Of a stretch of DNA of 64,000 bases, positions 41,527-49,725 are shown one piece after another. The translations under genes and the position numbers were made by a program. Source of the stretch: Leifsonia aquatica. GTDB taxonomy: Bacteria > Actinomycetota > Actinomycetes > Actinomycetales > Microbacteriaceae. Below the pieces are notes generated by a model. That model saw only the letters and a list, made by a program, of their open reading frames with translations, was not told the origin of the DNA and did not search any database. The stretch lies in contig NZ_JACHVP010000003.1 in assembly GCF_014190775.1 (NCBI RefSeq), positions 124,001-188,000 on the forward strand. Reading direction: 5' to 3'. The stretch's first letter is position 1, and each line of letters begins with the position of its first letter.

Positions 41527-42485
41527 TCAACCTGCACACCCACCTCGAGGGGCGCGTCCGGCCGAGCACGGCGGCGGCCCTGGCGCCGGCCGCCGGGCTC
41601 GACGCCGGGATCGACTGGCAGCGGGCGCTCGAACTCGACGCGCCCTCCGACCTGACGGACTACCTGGCCAAGGTGTCGTCCTCCTACCCCTTCTTCGGGA
41701 GCCGCGCCTCCCTCACCCGCATCGCGAGGGAGGCGGTCGAGGACGCGCACGCGGACGGCCAGAGCTACCTCGAGCTGCGCTTCGGGCCCGCGACGCACGT
41801 CCGGGACGGCTTCGGCCTGACCGACGTGATCGCCGCCGTCTGCGAGGGGGTGAAGCAGGGGATCGCCATCACCGGGATGCCGGCGGGAGTCGTGGTCGCC
41901 GCACTCCGCCTGCACGACGCGGAGACCAACGAGGCCGTCGCACGGGCCGCCGCACGCTTCGCCGGGGACGGCGTCGTGGGCTTCGACCTGGCCGGTGACG
42001 AGGCGCGCTTCCCCGACCTGCACGCCTTCGCGGGAGCGTTCGCCATCGCTCGGGCGGCCGGCCTCGGCCTGACCTGCCACGCGGCGGAGGCCGCTCCCGC
42101 GCAGGCGGCGCTCGACGCGGTCGAACTCCTCGGCGTCAGTCGCATCGGGCACGGCGCGCACGTCGCCGACGACGCGGAGGTGCTGGCGCGGGTCGTCGAC
42201 GCCGGCGTGGCCATCGAGGTGTGCCCGACGTCGAACCTCTACACCGGTGCCGTCGCCTCGCTCGACGCGCACCCGGCGGGCCGGTTCCGCGAAGCGGGCG
42301 TCGCCGTGGTCCTCGGCGACGACAACCCGCGGCAGACCGGCGCGCCGTTGTCGCGGGAGCACGCGCTCCTCGCCGACACGCTCGGTTTCGACGCACCCGC
42401 GCTCCGCCGGCTCGCCGACGACAGCATCCGCGTGGGCTTCATGGAGGAGCACGTCCGCACGGCGCTCGCCGTGCGCGCCGGCTGA
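41520..42485 (+). CDS. Adenosine deaminase family protein
   Basis: Deaminase of 321 residues. Zinc and catalytic residues: HTHLEG near the start, His/Glu in LTCHAAEAAP (about 180-187), SRIGHGAHV, CPTSN, and the Asp pair in LGDDNPRQTG (usually TDDP). It would convert adenosine to inosine for the nucleoside hydrolase. Translation is coupled by overlap with the hydrolase gene. Adenine or another amino-purine cannot be excluded as substrate. Confidence 0.84.
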   Translation: MLINLHTHLEGRVRPSTAAALAPAAGLDAGIDWQRALELDAPSDLTDYLAKVSSSYPFFGSRASLTRIAREAVEDAHADGQSYLELRFGPATHVRDGFGLTDVIAAVCEGVKQGIAITGMPAGVVVAALRLHDAETNEAVARAAARFAGDGVVGFDLAGDEARFPDLHAFAGAFAIARAAGLGLTCHAAEAAPAQAALDAVELLGVSRIGHGAHVADDAEVLARVVDAGVAIEVCPTSNLYTGAVASLDAHPAGRFREAGVAVVLGDDNPRQTGAPLSREHALLADTLGFDAPALRRLADDSIRVGFMEEHVRTALAVRAG

Positions 42486-42512
42486 CGGCGCGGCACGACG
42501 GCGACGCACGCG

Positions 42513-43355
42513 CTACCCGCTGTGCCGCTGCACGAACTCGAGCGCCTCGTCCGCGACCTCCCGCCATCCCGGGTCGATGACGAGCGAGTGCCCGCGGCCC
42601 GGCACGACGATCAGCTCGGTGACCCCGGGGTTCTTCTGCTGGATCTTGAACTCGTTCTCGACGACCGCCTGCGGCACCGTGTGGTCGTCGCCGCCGGCGA
42701 TGAGCAGGAGCGGGCCGCGGTCGTGGTTGTCGGTGATGACCTTGGTCTCGGCGAACGGGTTGAAGTTGGCGGTCGCGGCCTGGAAGATCGGCACGGCCGA
42801 CGCGGGCACATGGTACTTCTCGTAGAGGGCCTTGCCCTCCTCCTCCGAGACCGCGTTGGTCCAGCCGTACGCGAACTGCTCGTACGTGAGCGTGACGCCG
42901 TGCTTCGTGCGGTTGAAGGTCAGGAGCGCGGGCGCCCCGGCCTTGAGGGCCGACGGCGGGAGGGCGGTGACGCCCTTGAACTGCGCCGGGTCGATGGCGA
43001 CGGTGACCGCGTTCTTCGCCTCGCCGGCGAGCTTCTGCGCGATGAGCCCGCCGAAACTGTGCCCGATGACGACCGGCGCCTGATCGAGCGCGTCGATGGC
43101 CTCGGCGTAGTGGTCGGTGACCTGCCGCACCATCTTGCCCGCGAAGACGTCCGGGTCGGCCTTGGCCTGCTCCACCGTCTCGGGATCGTCGGGCCACCCC
43201 GGTGCGATGGTGGCGTATCCCTGGTCTTCGAAGAGGTCGCGCCAGGGCTGCCAGCTGCTGGAGAGCAGCCACAGGCCGTGCACGAACACGACGGGCGTGC
43301 GCCCGGAGGTGTTGGCGGCCTCGATCTCGTCGAGTTCCGTGGGGGTGAGGGTCAT
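42513..43355 (-). CDS. Alpha/beta hydrolase
   Basis: A 280-residue hydrolase. VVFVHGLWLLSSSWQPW is the oxyanion segment, VVIGHSFGGLIAQKLAG holds the nucleophile Ser, LLLIAGGDDHTVP the acid, and GRGHSLVIDPG the His. Not an obvious member of a named enzyme class. It converges on the adenosine deaminase gene and follows the CoA ligase on the same strand, 92 bases away. Confidence 0.84.
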   Translation of the reverse strand: MTLTPTELDEIEAANTSGRTPVVFVHGLWLLSSSWQPWRDLFEDQGYATIAPGWPDDPETVEQAKADPDVFAGKMVRQVTDHYAEAIDALDQAPVVIGHSFGGLIAQKLAGEAKNAVTVAIDPAQFKGVTALPPSALKAGAPALLTFNRTKHGVTLTYEQFAYGWTNAVSEEEGKALYEKYHVPASAVPIFQAATANFNPFAETKVITDNHDRGPLLLIAGGDDHTVPQAVVENEFKIQQKNPGVTELIVVPGRGHSLVIDPGWREVADEALEFVQRHSG

Positions 43356-43447
43356 CGCGCGACTCCGTTCGTCTGTGAGAGTGCTTTCGCGCGAACGGTA
43401 CCGGGTGCGAGGGGGTCGTGGGGAGGGGGGATCCGCCGGGCCGCCCG

Positions 43448-45175
43448 TCAGCCGCGATCCAGCCCCGCGAGGATCTCCTCGCGCACCGTCCGTCGGAGGA
43501 CCTTGCCCACCAGCGATCGCGGCAGTTCGTCGACCTGCACGAACCGCTTGGGGATCTTGTAGGCCGCGAGATGCGCCCGGCAGTAGTCGCGCAGGGCTCC
43601 GGGGTCCACGGTGATCCCCTCGTTCATGACGACGGCGGCGACCACGTCCTCGCCGCCCGATCCGCGGGGCAGACCGACGACGGCGGCGGCGCTGACGTCC
43701 GGGTGGGAGGCGAGGGTCTGCTCCACCTCGCTCGGGCTGACGTTGAAGCCGCCGGTGACGATGAGCTCCTTGATCCGGTCGATGATGGTCACGAACCCGT
43801 CCTCCGAGACGGTCACGATGTCGCCGGTCCGCAACCAGCCGCCGTCGAGAAGCGCCGCACGCGTGTCGTCGGGGCGCCGCCAGTAGCCGTGGAAGACCTG
43901 CGGTCCGCGGATCAGCAGTTCGCCCGGTTCGCCCGAGGGGACGTCGACGGTCACGTCGGCGGGGTCCACGACGCGGATGTCGGTGCTCGGGAACGGCACG
44001 CCGACGGTGCCGGGCCGCCGCGACGGCCCCATCGGGTTGCCGAGGGCGATCGGGGAGGCCTCCGTCATCCCGTAGCCCTCGACGAGGAGGCCGCCGGTCG
44101 TCTCCTCCCAGCGGGTCACGGTGGAGACCGGGAGGCTCATCGCGCCCGAGATGGCGTACCGGATCCTGCTGAGGTCCAGCCTCTTCTGCTGGGCCGCGCG
44201 AGCCAGCGCGTCGTAGATCGGCGGGACGGCGGGGAGGAAGGTCGGCGGCGACGTCCGCGCGGCCGCGATCACCAGGTCGACGTCGAAGGTCGGGAAGAGC
44301 ACGACGCGCGCGCCGATGCTGAGTGCGGTGGTGAGACAGAGGGTCAGTCCGTAGGCATGGAACAGCGGCAGGATGCCGTAGAAGACCTCGCCGCCCTCCC
44401 GGAGCCCCGGGACCCAGGCCCTGCCCTGTGCCGCGTTGGCGACGAGGTTGCCGTGGGAGAGGATCGCCCCCTTCGGCGTGCCCGTCGTGCCGCTCGTGTA
44501 CTGCAGGAGCGCGGCATCCCCGACCCGCGGGCGCGGCGTGCGGCGCGGGAGGGGCCGGTGGGTGACGAGCTGTTCCCAGCGGACCACCCGCTTCGCCGTC
44601 GGGGTGGAGGTCATCGCGGCTCGTGCCGTGCGGGCGCGGCGCAGCGGCAGGCGGAGGGCGGCGCGTTTCCCGAACGGCAGGGCGCGCGTGATGTCGACGG
44701 AGATCACGCGCGCGGGCGCGGCGTCGGCGGGGAGACCCGCGATCATGTCGGTCGCCTTGTCCCAGACGATGGCGACCTTCGCGCCGTGGTCCTCGAACTG
44801 ATGCCGGAGCTCGCGTGCCGTGTAGAGCGGGTTGTGCTCGACGACGATCGCGCCCAGACGGACGACGGCGTAGAAGGCGATCACGTGCTGCGGGCAGTTC
44901 GGAAGCACGAGGGCGACCCGATCGCCGGCGGCGACGCCGAGCTTGCGGAGTCCGTTCGCCGCGCGGGCGACCTGGTCCCCGAGCTCGCCGTACGTCGTCG
45001 TGCGACCGAAGAACTCCAGCGCCGCGCGCCGTCCGAACCGGCGCACGGACGCGTCGAGCGTGTCGACGAGCGTGGTCGTGGCGGGAGGGATGTCGTGGGG
45101 GACCCCCTCGGCGTAGGAGGTGAGCCAGGGGCGGGCTGCCCGGGCGCCGGGTCGATCCGAGGAAGGGGGCGTCAT
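43448..45175 (-). CDS. Fatty acyl-CoA ligase (AMP-binding)
   Basis: ANL-family enzyme of 575 residues that activates a carboxylic acid with ATP and CoA. Core motif YTSGTTGTPKGAILSHGN (about residue 230), VEGYGMTEASPIA, DGGWLRTGDIVTVSEDG and the C-terminal GGFNVSPSEVE with the catalytic Lys in VGKVLRRTVREE. The size suits long-chain fatty acyl-CoA synthetases (FadD type). ATG at 45173-45175 is six bases after TACGGT on the minus strand; leaderless. No beta-oxidation genes lie beside it. Confidence 0.9.
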   Translation of the reverse strand: MTPPSSDRPGARAARPWLTSYAEGVPHDIPPATTTLVDTLDASVRRFGRRAALEFFGRTTTYGELGDQVARAANGLRKLGVAAGDRVALVLPNCPQHVIAFYAVVRLGAIVVEHNPLYTARELRHQFEDHGAKVAIVWDKATDMIAGLPADAAPARVISVDITRALPFGKRAALRLPLRRARTARAAMTSTPTAKRVVRWEQLVTHRPLPRRTPRPRVGDAALLQYTSGTTGTPKGAILSHGNLVANAAQGRAWVPGLREGGEVFYGILPLFHAYGLTLCLTTALSIGARVVLFPTFDVDLVIAAARTSPPTFLPAVPPIYDALARAAQQKRLDLSRIRYAISGAMSLPVSTVTRWEETTGGLLVEGYGMTEASPIALGNPMGPSRRPGTVGVPFPSTDIRVVDPADVTVDVPSGEPGELLIRGPQVFHGYWRRPDDTRAALLDGGWLRTGDIVTVSEDGFVTIIDRIKELIVTGGFNVSPSEVEQTLASHPDVSAAAVVGLPRGSGGEDVVAAVVMNEGITVDPGALRDYCRAHLAAYKIPKRFVQVDELPRSLVGKVLRRTVREEILAGLDRG

Positions 45176-45238
45176 GGCCTCACCGTAGGCCCCCCACCTG
45201 GCGATCCCCCGCGTGCGGAGGACGCCCGGGTGGCCGGA

Positions 45239-46060
45239 TCACTCCCGCGGGGTCGACTCCTGCCGGAGCGCCCCGCGCACGCTCGCGAGCTCCGTGTCGG
45301 TGAGGCCGCCGGAGCGCAGGTAGCCGGCGGCGTCGCCGTGGTTCGCGTCGACCCAGTCGAGCGCGGCGGTGATCGCCGAGGCCGGGGACTTCGTCGCGAG
45401 CGTCTCCAGGCGCGGCACGAGCGGGATGCCGAGCTGCGTGACGAGGCCGGTCAGCACGTCGGCGAAGGCGCCCGCCAGGTTGGCCTGCGTGAGCTCGTAG
45501 TCCGCGACGATCGCGTCCCGATCCGCACCGGCGATCGAGAGCAGCAGGGCCGCGGCGATGCCGGTGCGGTCCTTGCCGGCGGTGCAGTGGAACAGCACCG
45601 CGGGGCGCTCGGCGCCGACGGATTCGGCGACCGTGCGGGCGACCTGGGCGAACTGCGGGGCGCTGCTCTGCAGGATGGCGACGTAGAGCTCCTCCAGGGT
45701 CGGGATCTGCTCGACGAGGGCGGCGATCTGCTCCTGGCTCAGGGCGGTGCGGTCGCCGGAGGGGAGGAGCTGCTTCACCAGCTCGTCCATCGCGCCGCCC
45801 AGGATGGACAGCTCGACCAGCCGCGTCTCACCGCCGGCCGGCAGCACGTCCGGAGCGCGCAGGCGCTCGCTGTCGGTGCGGAGATCGATGGCCGTGCCGA
45901 TCCGCAGATCGAGGAGGGCCTGCACGCCCGTGGGGGTCAGCGTCGCCAGAGCATCCGAGCGGAACACGACTCCCGGCGCGACCACGGCGCCTCCGTCGAG
46001 GGCGATGCCGCCCAGGTCGCGAGCGTTGTGGGTGCCGTCGATCACCGATGTCAGTTCCAT
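45239..46060 (-). CDS. Protein tyrosine phosphatase (MptpB-like)
   Basis: A 273-residue phosphatase. The P-loop FHCTAGKDRTGIAAALLLS has the CX5R signature with an extra Asp, typical of the Mycobacterium MptpB/LipA group with activity on phosphotyrosine and phosphoinositides. N-terminal NARDLGGI and VFRSDALATLT are family features. No signal peptide. ATG at 46058-46060 follows GGAGG. Confidence 0.9.
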   Translation of the reverse strand: MELTSVIDGTHNARDLGGIALDGGAVVAPGVVFRSDALATLTPTGVQALLDLRIGTAIDLRTDSERLRAPDVLPAGGETRLVELSILGGAMDELVKQLLPSGDRTALSQEQIAALVEQIPTLEELYVAILQSSAPQFAQVARTVAESVGAERPAVLFHCTAGKDRTGIAAALLLSIAGADRDAIVADYELTQANLAGAFADVLTGLVTQLGIPLVPRLETLATKSPASAITAALDWVDANHGDAAGYLRSGGLTDTELASVRGALRQESTPRE

Positions 46061-46232
46061 GCGTTCCTCCAGGCCTGCGTGTGGGATGAGGATATCAACG
46101 GCGAATGCCGCGACCGAAACCTCTCTTGACCGGGGGATTAATCAGACGACCCGCGAGATGTGACCAAAGGTGTATTCACTTCGAGAAATGCGGGGATTAC
46201 TTTCATTCTGTGCGCCATCGGGGGACGGCGCT

Positions 46233-46267
46233 GGCGGTGGCGGGCAACGGGGGTTCCTGCCACCGCC
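46233..46267. terminator. GC-rich hairpin after the response regulator
   Basis: GGCGGTGGC pairs with GCCACCGCC across 17 bases. It lies downstream of the NarL-type gene on the minus strand, but the T-rich run expected on either strand is lacking, so it may slow rather than stop polymerase. The 240-bp gap from 46061 also holds an AT-rich stretch (46125-46210) with no gene. Confidence 0.4.
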
Positions 46268-46302
46268 GCCTCTGTTAACGGCCCCGACCGCCGCCGCGGG
46301 CC

Positions 46303-46911
46303 TCAGTTCAGCAGCCCCAGCCGGGCGGCCTTCCGGACCGCATCGATGCGCGAAGTGGCGCCGAGCTTCTCGTACATGTTCGTCGTGTGCCGCTTGACAG
46401 TGCCCTCGGCGATGGAGAGCGACGTCGCGATGTCGCGGTTGGAGTACGCCTGCGCGATCATGCGCAGCACCTCCTGCTCCCGGATGGTGAGGATCGTGCC
46501 GGTGACCTCGGAGTCGGCGCCGGAATCGGCCGGCTCGTCCGCGGGCGGCGTCGCGCGCGCGATCACCGCGATCAACTGCTCGCTGTCCACGGTCTTGGTC
46601 ACGAAGGCCGCGGCTCCCGCGCGCAGGAGCTGGCGCTCGAGCACGGCGTCGCTGTGCATGGTGAGGATGACGATCGCCGTCCCGGGGTGGTGCCGGCGCA
46701 GCCGCGAGACCGTCTGCTCGGCGGGCGACCCCGGGATCTCGACATCGAGGAGGAGCACGTCCGGGGCGTGGTCGGAGACGAGGGTCCACGCGTCGTCGCT
46801 GGAGCCCCCCTCGCCGACGATGCGGAAGCGGCCCTCGATGAGCGCGCGGATCCCCTGTCGGAACATGCCGTGGTCGTCGATCAGGACGACGGTTCGCGAT
46901 TCGTCTGTCAT
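46303..46911 (-). CDS. NarL/LuxR family response regulator
   Basis: A 202-residue regulator. The receiver domain has VVLIDDHGMFRQG (acidic pocket), the phospho-acceptor Asp in VLLLDVEIPG (about residue 56) and the Lys in FVTKTV. The HTH is at about 140-200: LTIREQEVLRMIAQAYSNRDIATSLSIAEGTVKRHTTNMYEKLG. ATG overlaps the kinase stop (ATGA), so the pair is co-translated. Its targets may include the upstream ubiA. Confidence 0.92.
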   Translation of the reverse strand: MTDESRTVVLIDDHGMFRQGIRALIEGRFRIVGEGGSSDDAWTLVSDHAPDVLLLDVEIPGSPAEQTVSRLRRHHPGTAIVILTMHSDAVLERQLLRAGAAAFVTKTVDSEQLIAVIARATPPADEPADSGADSEVTGTILTIREQEVLRMIAQAYSNRDIATSLSIAEGTVKRHTTNMYEKLGATSRIDAVRKAARLGLLN

Positions 46912-47936
46912 GGAGTTCCCGGGCCTCTCGGAATGGTCAGGCTGAGTGTCGTCCCGGTGCCGAGGCCCGGGACGATGTCGAGTTCTGCGCCGATGAGCTC
47001 GGCACGCTCCTGCGCCACGATGAGACCGAGCGCTCCCGAGCGCACGGTCTCATGGGCGAAGCCGTGGCCGTTGTCGCTCACCGCGATGGTGAGGCTGCGC
47101 CGGTCCCAGTGCGAATGGACGCGGATCATCCCGGCATGGGAGTGGCGGCGGGCGTTGTGGACGGCCTCGCGGATGATGATGAACGCCTCCTCCTGCACTC
47201 CCGTCGACAGCCGGTACGGCGTCCCTTCGACCGTGGTCAGCACGGGCGGGCCGGAGTCGTCGAGGTCGTCGACGTAGTCGCGCAGGGCCTCGTCGAGCCG
47301 CTTGTCGCCGACCGCGTGACGGAGGTCGAGCGCGATCGCGCGCGTCTCATCCAGCGCGGCCCCGAAGAGCTGGAGCCCCTCCCGGAGGCGCGGGTCGGAG
47401 CCGTCGTCGATGCCGCCCAGCTCGAACCGCTGGAGGCCGGCGGCGATGCTGTGCGCCACCCGGTCGTGCAGCTCCCGCGAGATCCCGAGCCGCTCCTCGC
47501 TGTGGGCGACGGCGAGGCGTTCGAGCAGCACGTTCACGTAGCCGACGGACGCCGGGACGACGGCGGCCATGATGGCGGAGTTCAGCGCGCGCGCCAGATC
47601 GCCGAGGCTGATGTCGGCGTCGTGGTCCGCACTGATGATCGAGAAGGCCACGTCGAAGAGCTCGGTGGCGGCGCTGAGGCTGTCGACCGGGTGGATGTTC
47701 TGGCGGGCCCGCGTCTCGCCGACTCCGGAACCGTGTCGCGCCGGGGTGACGAGGCGTTCCGCGCTCGCCGGCCGGCCGAGGGTGTCGAAGGTGCGGTCGA
47801 GGATCCAGTCGACCTGGGTCGCCAGCTGCTCCTTCACCTCGGCGTCGGCGACGAGCGTGCTTTCAGCGGCGCGGAGGCGTTCGAACAGCGTCTCCAGGAT
47901 GCGGTCGCGCAGCGCGACGCCGTCGTCACCGATCAC
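46908..47936 (-). CDS. Soluble sensor histidine kinase (HisKA_3 type)
   Basis: A 342-residue kinase. The phosphorylated His is in RLGISRELHDRVAHSIAAGLQ, typical of NarX/DesK-type kinases. The HATPase domain has the N box REAVHNARRHSHA and GNGHGF-like SDNGHGFAHE, then GALGLIVAQERAELIGAEL. There is no membrane helix, so it senses an internal signal or partner through the N-terminal 170 residues, a helical domain that I do not recognise. I use GTG 47934-47936; TTG 47939 is an alternative. It lies 10 bases after ubiA and overlaps the regulator. Confidence 0.88.
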   Translation of the reverse strand: MIGDDGVALRDRILETLFERLRAAESTLVADAEVKEQLATQVDWILDRTFDTLGRPASAERLVTPARHGSGVGETRARQNIHPVDSLSAATELFDVAFSIISADHDADISLGDLARALNSAIMAAVVPASVGYVNVLLERLAVAHSEERLGISRELHDRVAHSIAAGLQRFELGGIDDGSDPRLREGLQLFGAALDETRAIALDLRHAVGDKRLDEALRDYVDDLDDSGPPVLTTVEGTPYRLSTGVQEEAFIIIREAVHNARRHSHAGMIRVHSHWDRRSLTIAVSDNGHGFAHETVRSGALGLIVAQERAELIGAELDIVPGLGTGTTLSLTIPRGPGTP

Positions 47937-47946
47937 CAATTCGACC

Positions 47947-48843
47947 TCAACCCCCCAGTGCGCCGAGCAGCGCTGCGATGTTCAGAGCGTACTGGCCGGT
48001 CATGAAGGAGCGGTAGGGACGCTTCTCGTCGCCGCGGTCGCCTCCCCGTGCGACGAGCACGAAGACGATGACGACCGGCCCCGCGAAGCCGAGCACGAGC
48101 AGCGCGCGCAGCTGCTCGACGACCGCTCCGAGCACGAGCGCCGTGGCGGACACCGCAGCGGTGCCGAGGGCGACCACGGTCCGCGCGCGCTCCTCGCCGA
48201 GCAGGACGGGCAGCGAGCGGCGGCCCTCCGCCGTGTCGCCCGCGACGTCGCCGAAGTCCTTCGTGTGGCCGACGACGACGATCCACGACGACGCCACGGT
48301 CGCGAAGGCGAACGCGGAGGTGGACACCGTGCTCGCGACGACGTGCGCCGCGGCGAGGTAGGTCAGGAACACGCCGCCCCCGGCGACCGCGAGCGCGGCG
48401 ACGCCCGCCTTCTTGGCCGCCCACGGCCCGACCGAGTAGACGAGCCCCAGGCATACGAAGGCCACGACCGCGAGGGGGAAGGGGCTGGGGAACAGGGTCG
48501 CCATCAGCAGGGAGACGGCCAGGAGGGCGACCGCGATGACGATCGCCGGGCGCTTGTCGAGCCTCCCGCTGGCCAGCGGCCGCGACGACCCGTTGAGCCG
48601 GTCGCCCTCGATGTCGCTGATCCCGTTGATCAGGTAGACGGCCCACACGGCGAGCAGCCAGGACGTCCCCGCCGTCCACAGCATCGGCGACGACCACTCC
48701 GCGTCCGCGACCAGCAGCGTCCCCACGACGAAGCGGAGCGCGAAGACGCCGAGGACCACGGGTCTGCCCTCCAGAAAAGCCAGCCCCACCTGCGACGCGC
48801 ACTCCGCGAGCGCACGGCGGTGCGGCTGGACCACACTGCTCAT
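47947..48843 (-). CDS. UbiA family prenyltransferase
   Basis: Membrane prenyltransferase of 298 residues with about eight helices. The Mg-prenyl-PP motif is YLINGISDIEGDRLNGSSRP (about residues 70-90) and the second Asp motif is VVGHTKDFGDVAGDTAEGRRSLP (about 192-214). The acceptor cannot be read: quinone, carotenoid or indole-type. ATG at 48841-48843 is six bases after GACAAT on the minus strand; leaderless. It heads an operon with the kinase and response regulator and no other biosynthesis gene. Confidence 0.85.
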   Translation of the reverse strand: MSSVVQPHRRALAECASQVGLAFLEGRPVVLGVFALRFVVGTLLVADAEWSSPMLWTAGTSWLLAVWAVYLINGISDIEGDRLNGSSRPLASGRLDKRPAIVIAVALLAVSLLMATLFPSPFPLAVVAFVCLGLVYSVGPWAAKKAGVAALAVAGGGVFLTYLAAAHVVASTVSTSAFAFATVASSWIVVVGHTKDFGDVAGDTAEGRRSLPVLLGEERARTVVALGTAAVSATALVLGAVVEQLRALLVLGFAGPVVIVFVLVARGGDRGDEKRPYRSFMTGQYALNIAALLGALGG

Positions 48844-48908
48844 GGGCTCATTGTCGAGCCCTCCTCACCATTGCGGGCGGCGTGGCGGCTACAACGAAAG
48901 TCACATCT

Positions 48909-49691
48909 TCAGGCCGGGACTAGCCGTCCGACGATGAACAGTCTCCGGAATCCGAAGACGGTCGCGCCGTGCTCGGCCGGATAGGCGGCACGGAGGCGGG
49001 GCCGCAGCTCGTCGACGAACGCGTCGGCGCTCGGGCCGAGAGCGGCGAGATAGGGGCGCAGGCGGGTGCCGCTGAGCCACTGCAGCACGGCGTCGTCGCC
49101 GGCGAGGACGTGCTGGTACGTCGTCTCCCACCCCTCCACGCGATGGCCGGATTCCAGGAAGATGTCGAGGTACTCGCGCATGCTCCCGACGCGGGAGATC
49201 ACGGTACCGACGCCGTCAAGAGCCCCCGCCCAGCGCGGTTCCGCAGCGAGCTGGCGCAGCAGCACCTGAGAGGGCGAGTCCTCGTTGCCTGGGATCTGCA
49301 CCGCCACCGTCGCCGCGGGATGCAGGCGGGGGAGCCAGGAGCGCAGCAGGTCGCGGTGGCCGGGCACCCACTGCAGCGCGGCGTTGCTGACGACGAGGTC
49401 GACGTCGCCGGCGGGTTCCCACTCCTCGATCGCCTGCTGCCGGAACCGCAGGTTCACGCGGCCGGCTGCGACCGTCTCCGCGTCGGCGAGCATCTCGGCC
49501 GACGAGTCGATGCCGAGCATCTCCGCCTCGGGCCACCGATCGGCCAGCGTCGCGGTGAGCTCGCCGGTGCCGCAGCCGAGATCGACGACGCGCGCCGGGC
49601 TCAGGCCGTCCAGCCGGCTCGTGAGGTCGAGGAACGGGCGCGCCCGCTCGTCCGCGAACGTCCCGTACAGTCCCGGATCCCAGCGCACCAT
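48909..49691 (-). CDS. tam: Trans-aconitate 2-methyltransferase
   Basis: SAM-dependent methyltransferase of 260 residues. VVDLGCGTGELTATLADRWP is motif I and the whole follows Tam: WDPGLYGTFADERARPFLDL, NAALQWVPGHRDLL, QIPGNEDSPSQVLLRQLA. It methylates trans-aconitate, an inhibitor formed from cis-aconitate. The ATG at 49689-49691 is six bases after TACGAT on the minus strand; leaderless. Only 34 bases separate it from the divergent hydrolase-LuxR gene. Confidence 0.9.
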   Translation of the reverse strand: MVRWDPGLYGTFADERARPFLDLTSRLDGLSPARVVDLGCGTGELTATLADRWPEAEMLGIDSSAEMLADAETVAAGRVNLRFRQQAIEEWEPAGDVDLVVSNAALQWVPGHRDLLRSWLPRLHPAATVAVQIPGNEDSPSQVLLRQLAAEPRWAGALDGVGTVISRVGSMREYLDIFLESGHRVEGWETTYQHVLAGDDAVLQWLSGTRLRPYLAALGPSADAFVDELRPRLRAAYPAEHGATVFGFRRLFIVGRLVPA

Positions 49692-49697
49692 ACGGGC

Positions 49698-49719
49698 ATC
49701 GTACGCACGGGCTCACAAT
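49698..49719. promoter_or_regulatory. Two face-to-face leaderless promoters
   Basis: On the minus strand TACGAT (49703-49698) serves tam; on the plus strand CACAAT (49714-49719) serves the hydrolase-LuxR gene. The -10 boxes are only ten bases apart, so each promoter's -35 region falls inside or beyond the other's and the two polymerases must exclude each other. Confidence 0.6.
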
Positions 49720-49725
49720 GGACGC

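Noticed and set aside
43418-46129. A 903-codon plus-strand frame opposite the CoA ligase and phosphatase
   Set aside because: Both minus-strand genes have intact catalytic motifs; the antisense frame has repetitive Arg/Gly/Asp composition and no recognisable domain.
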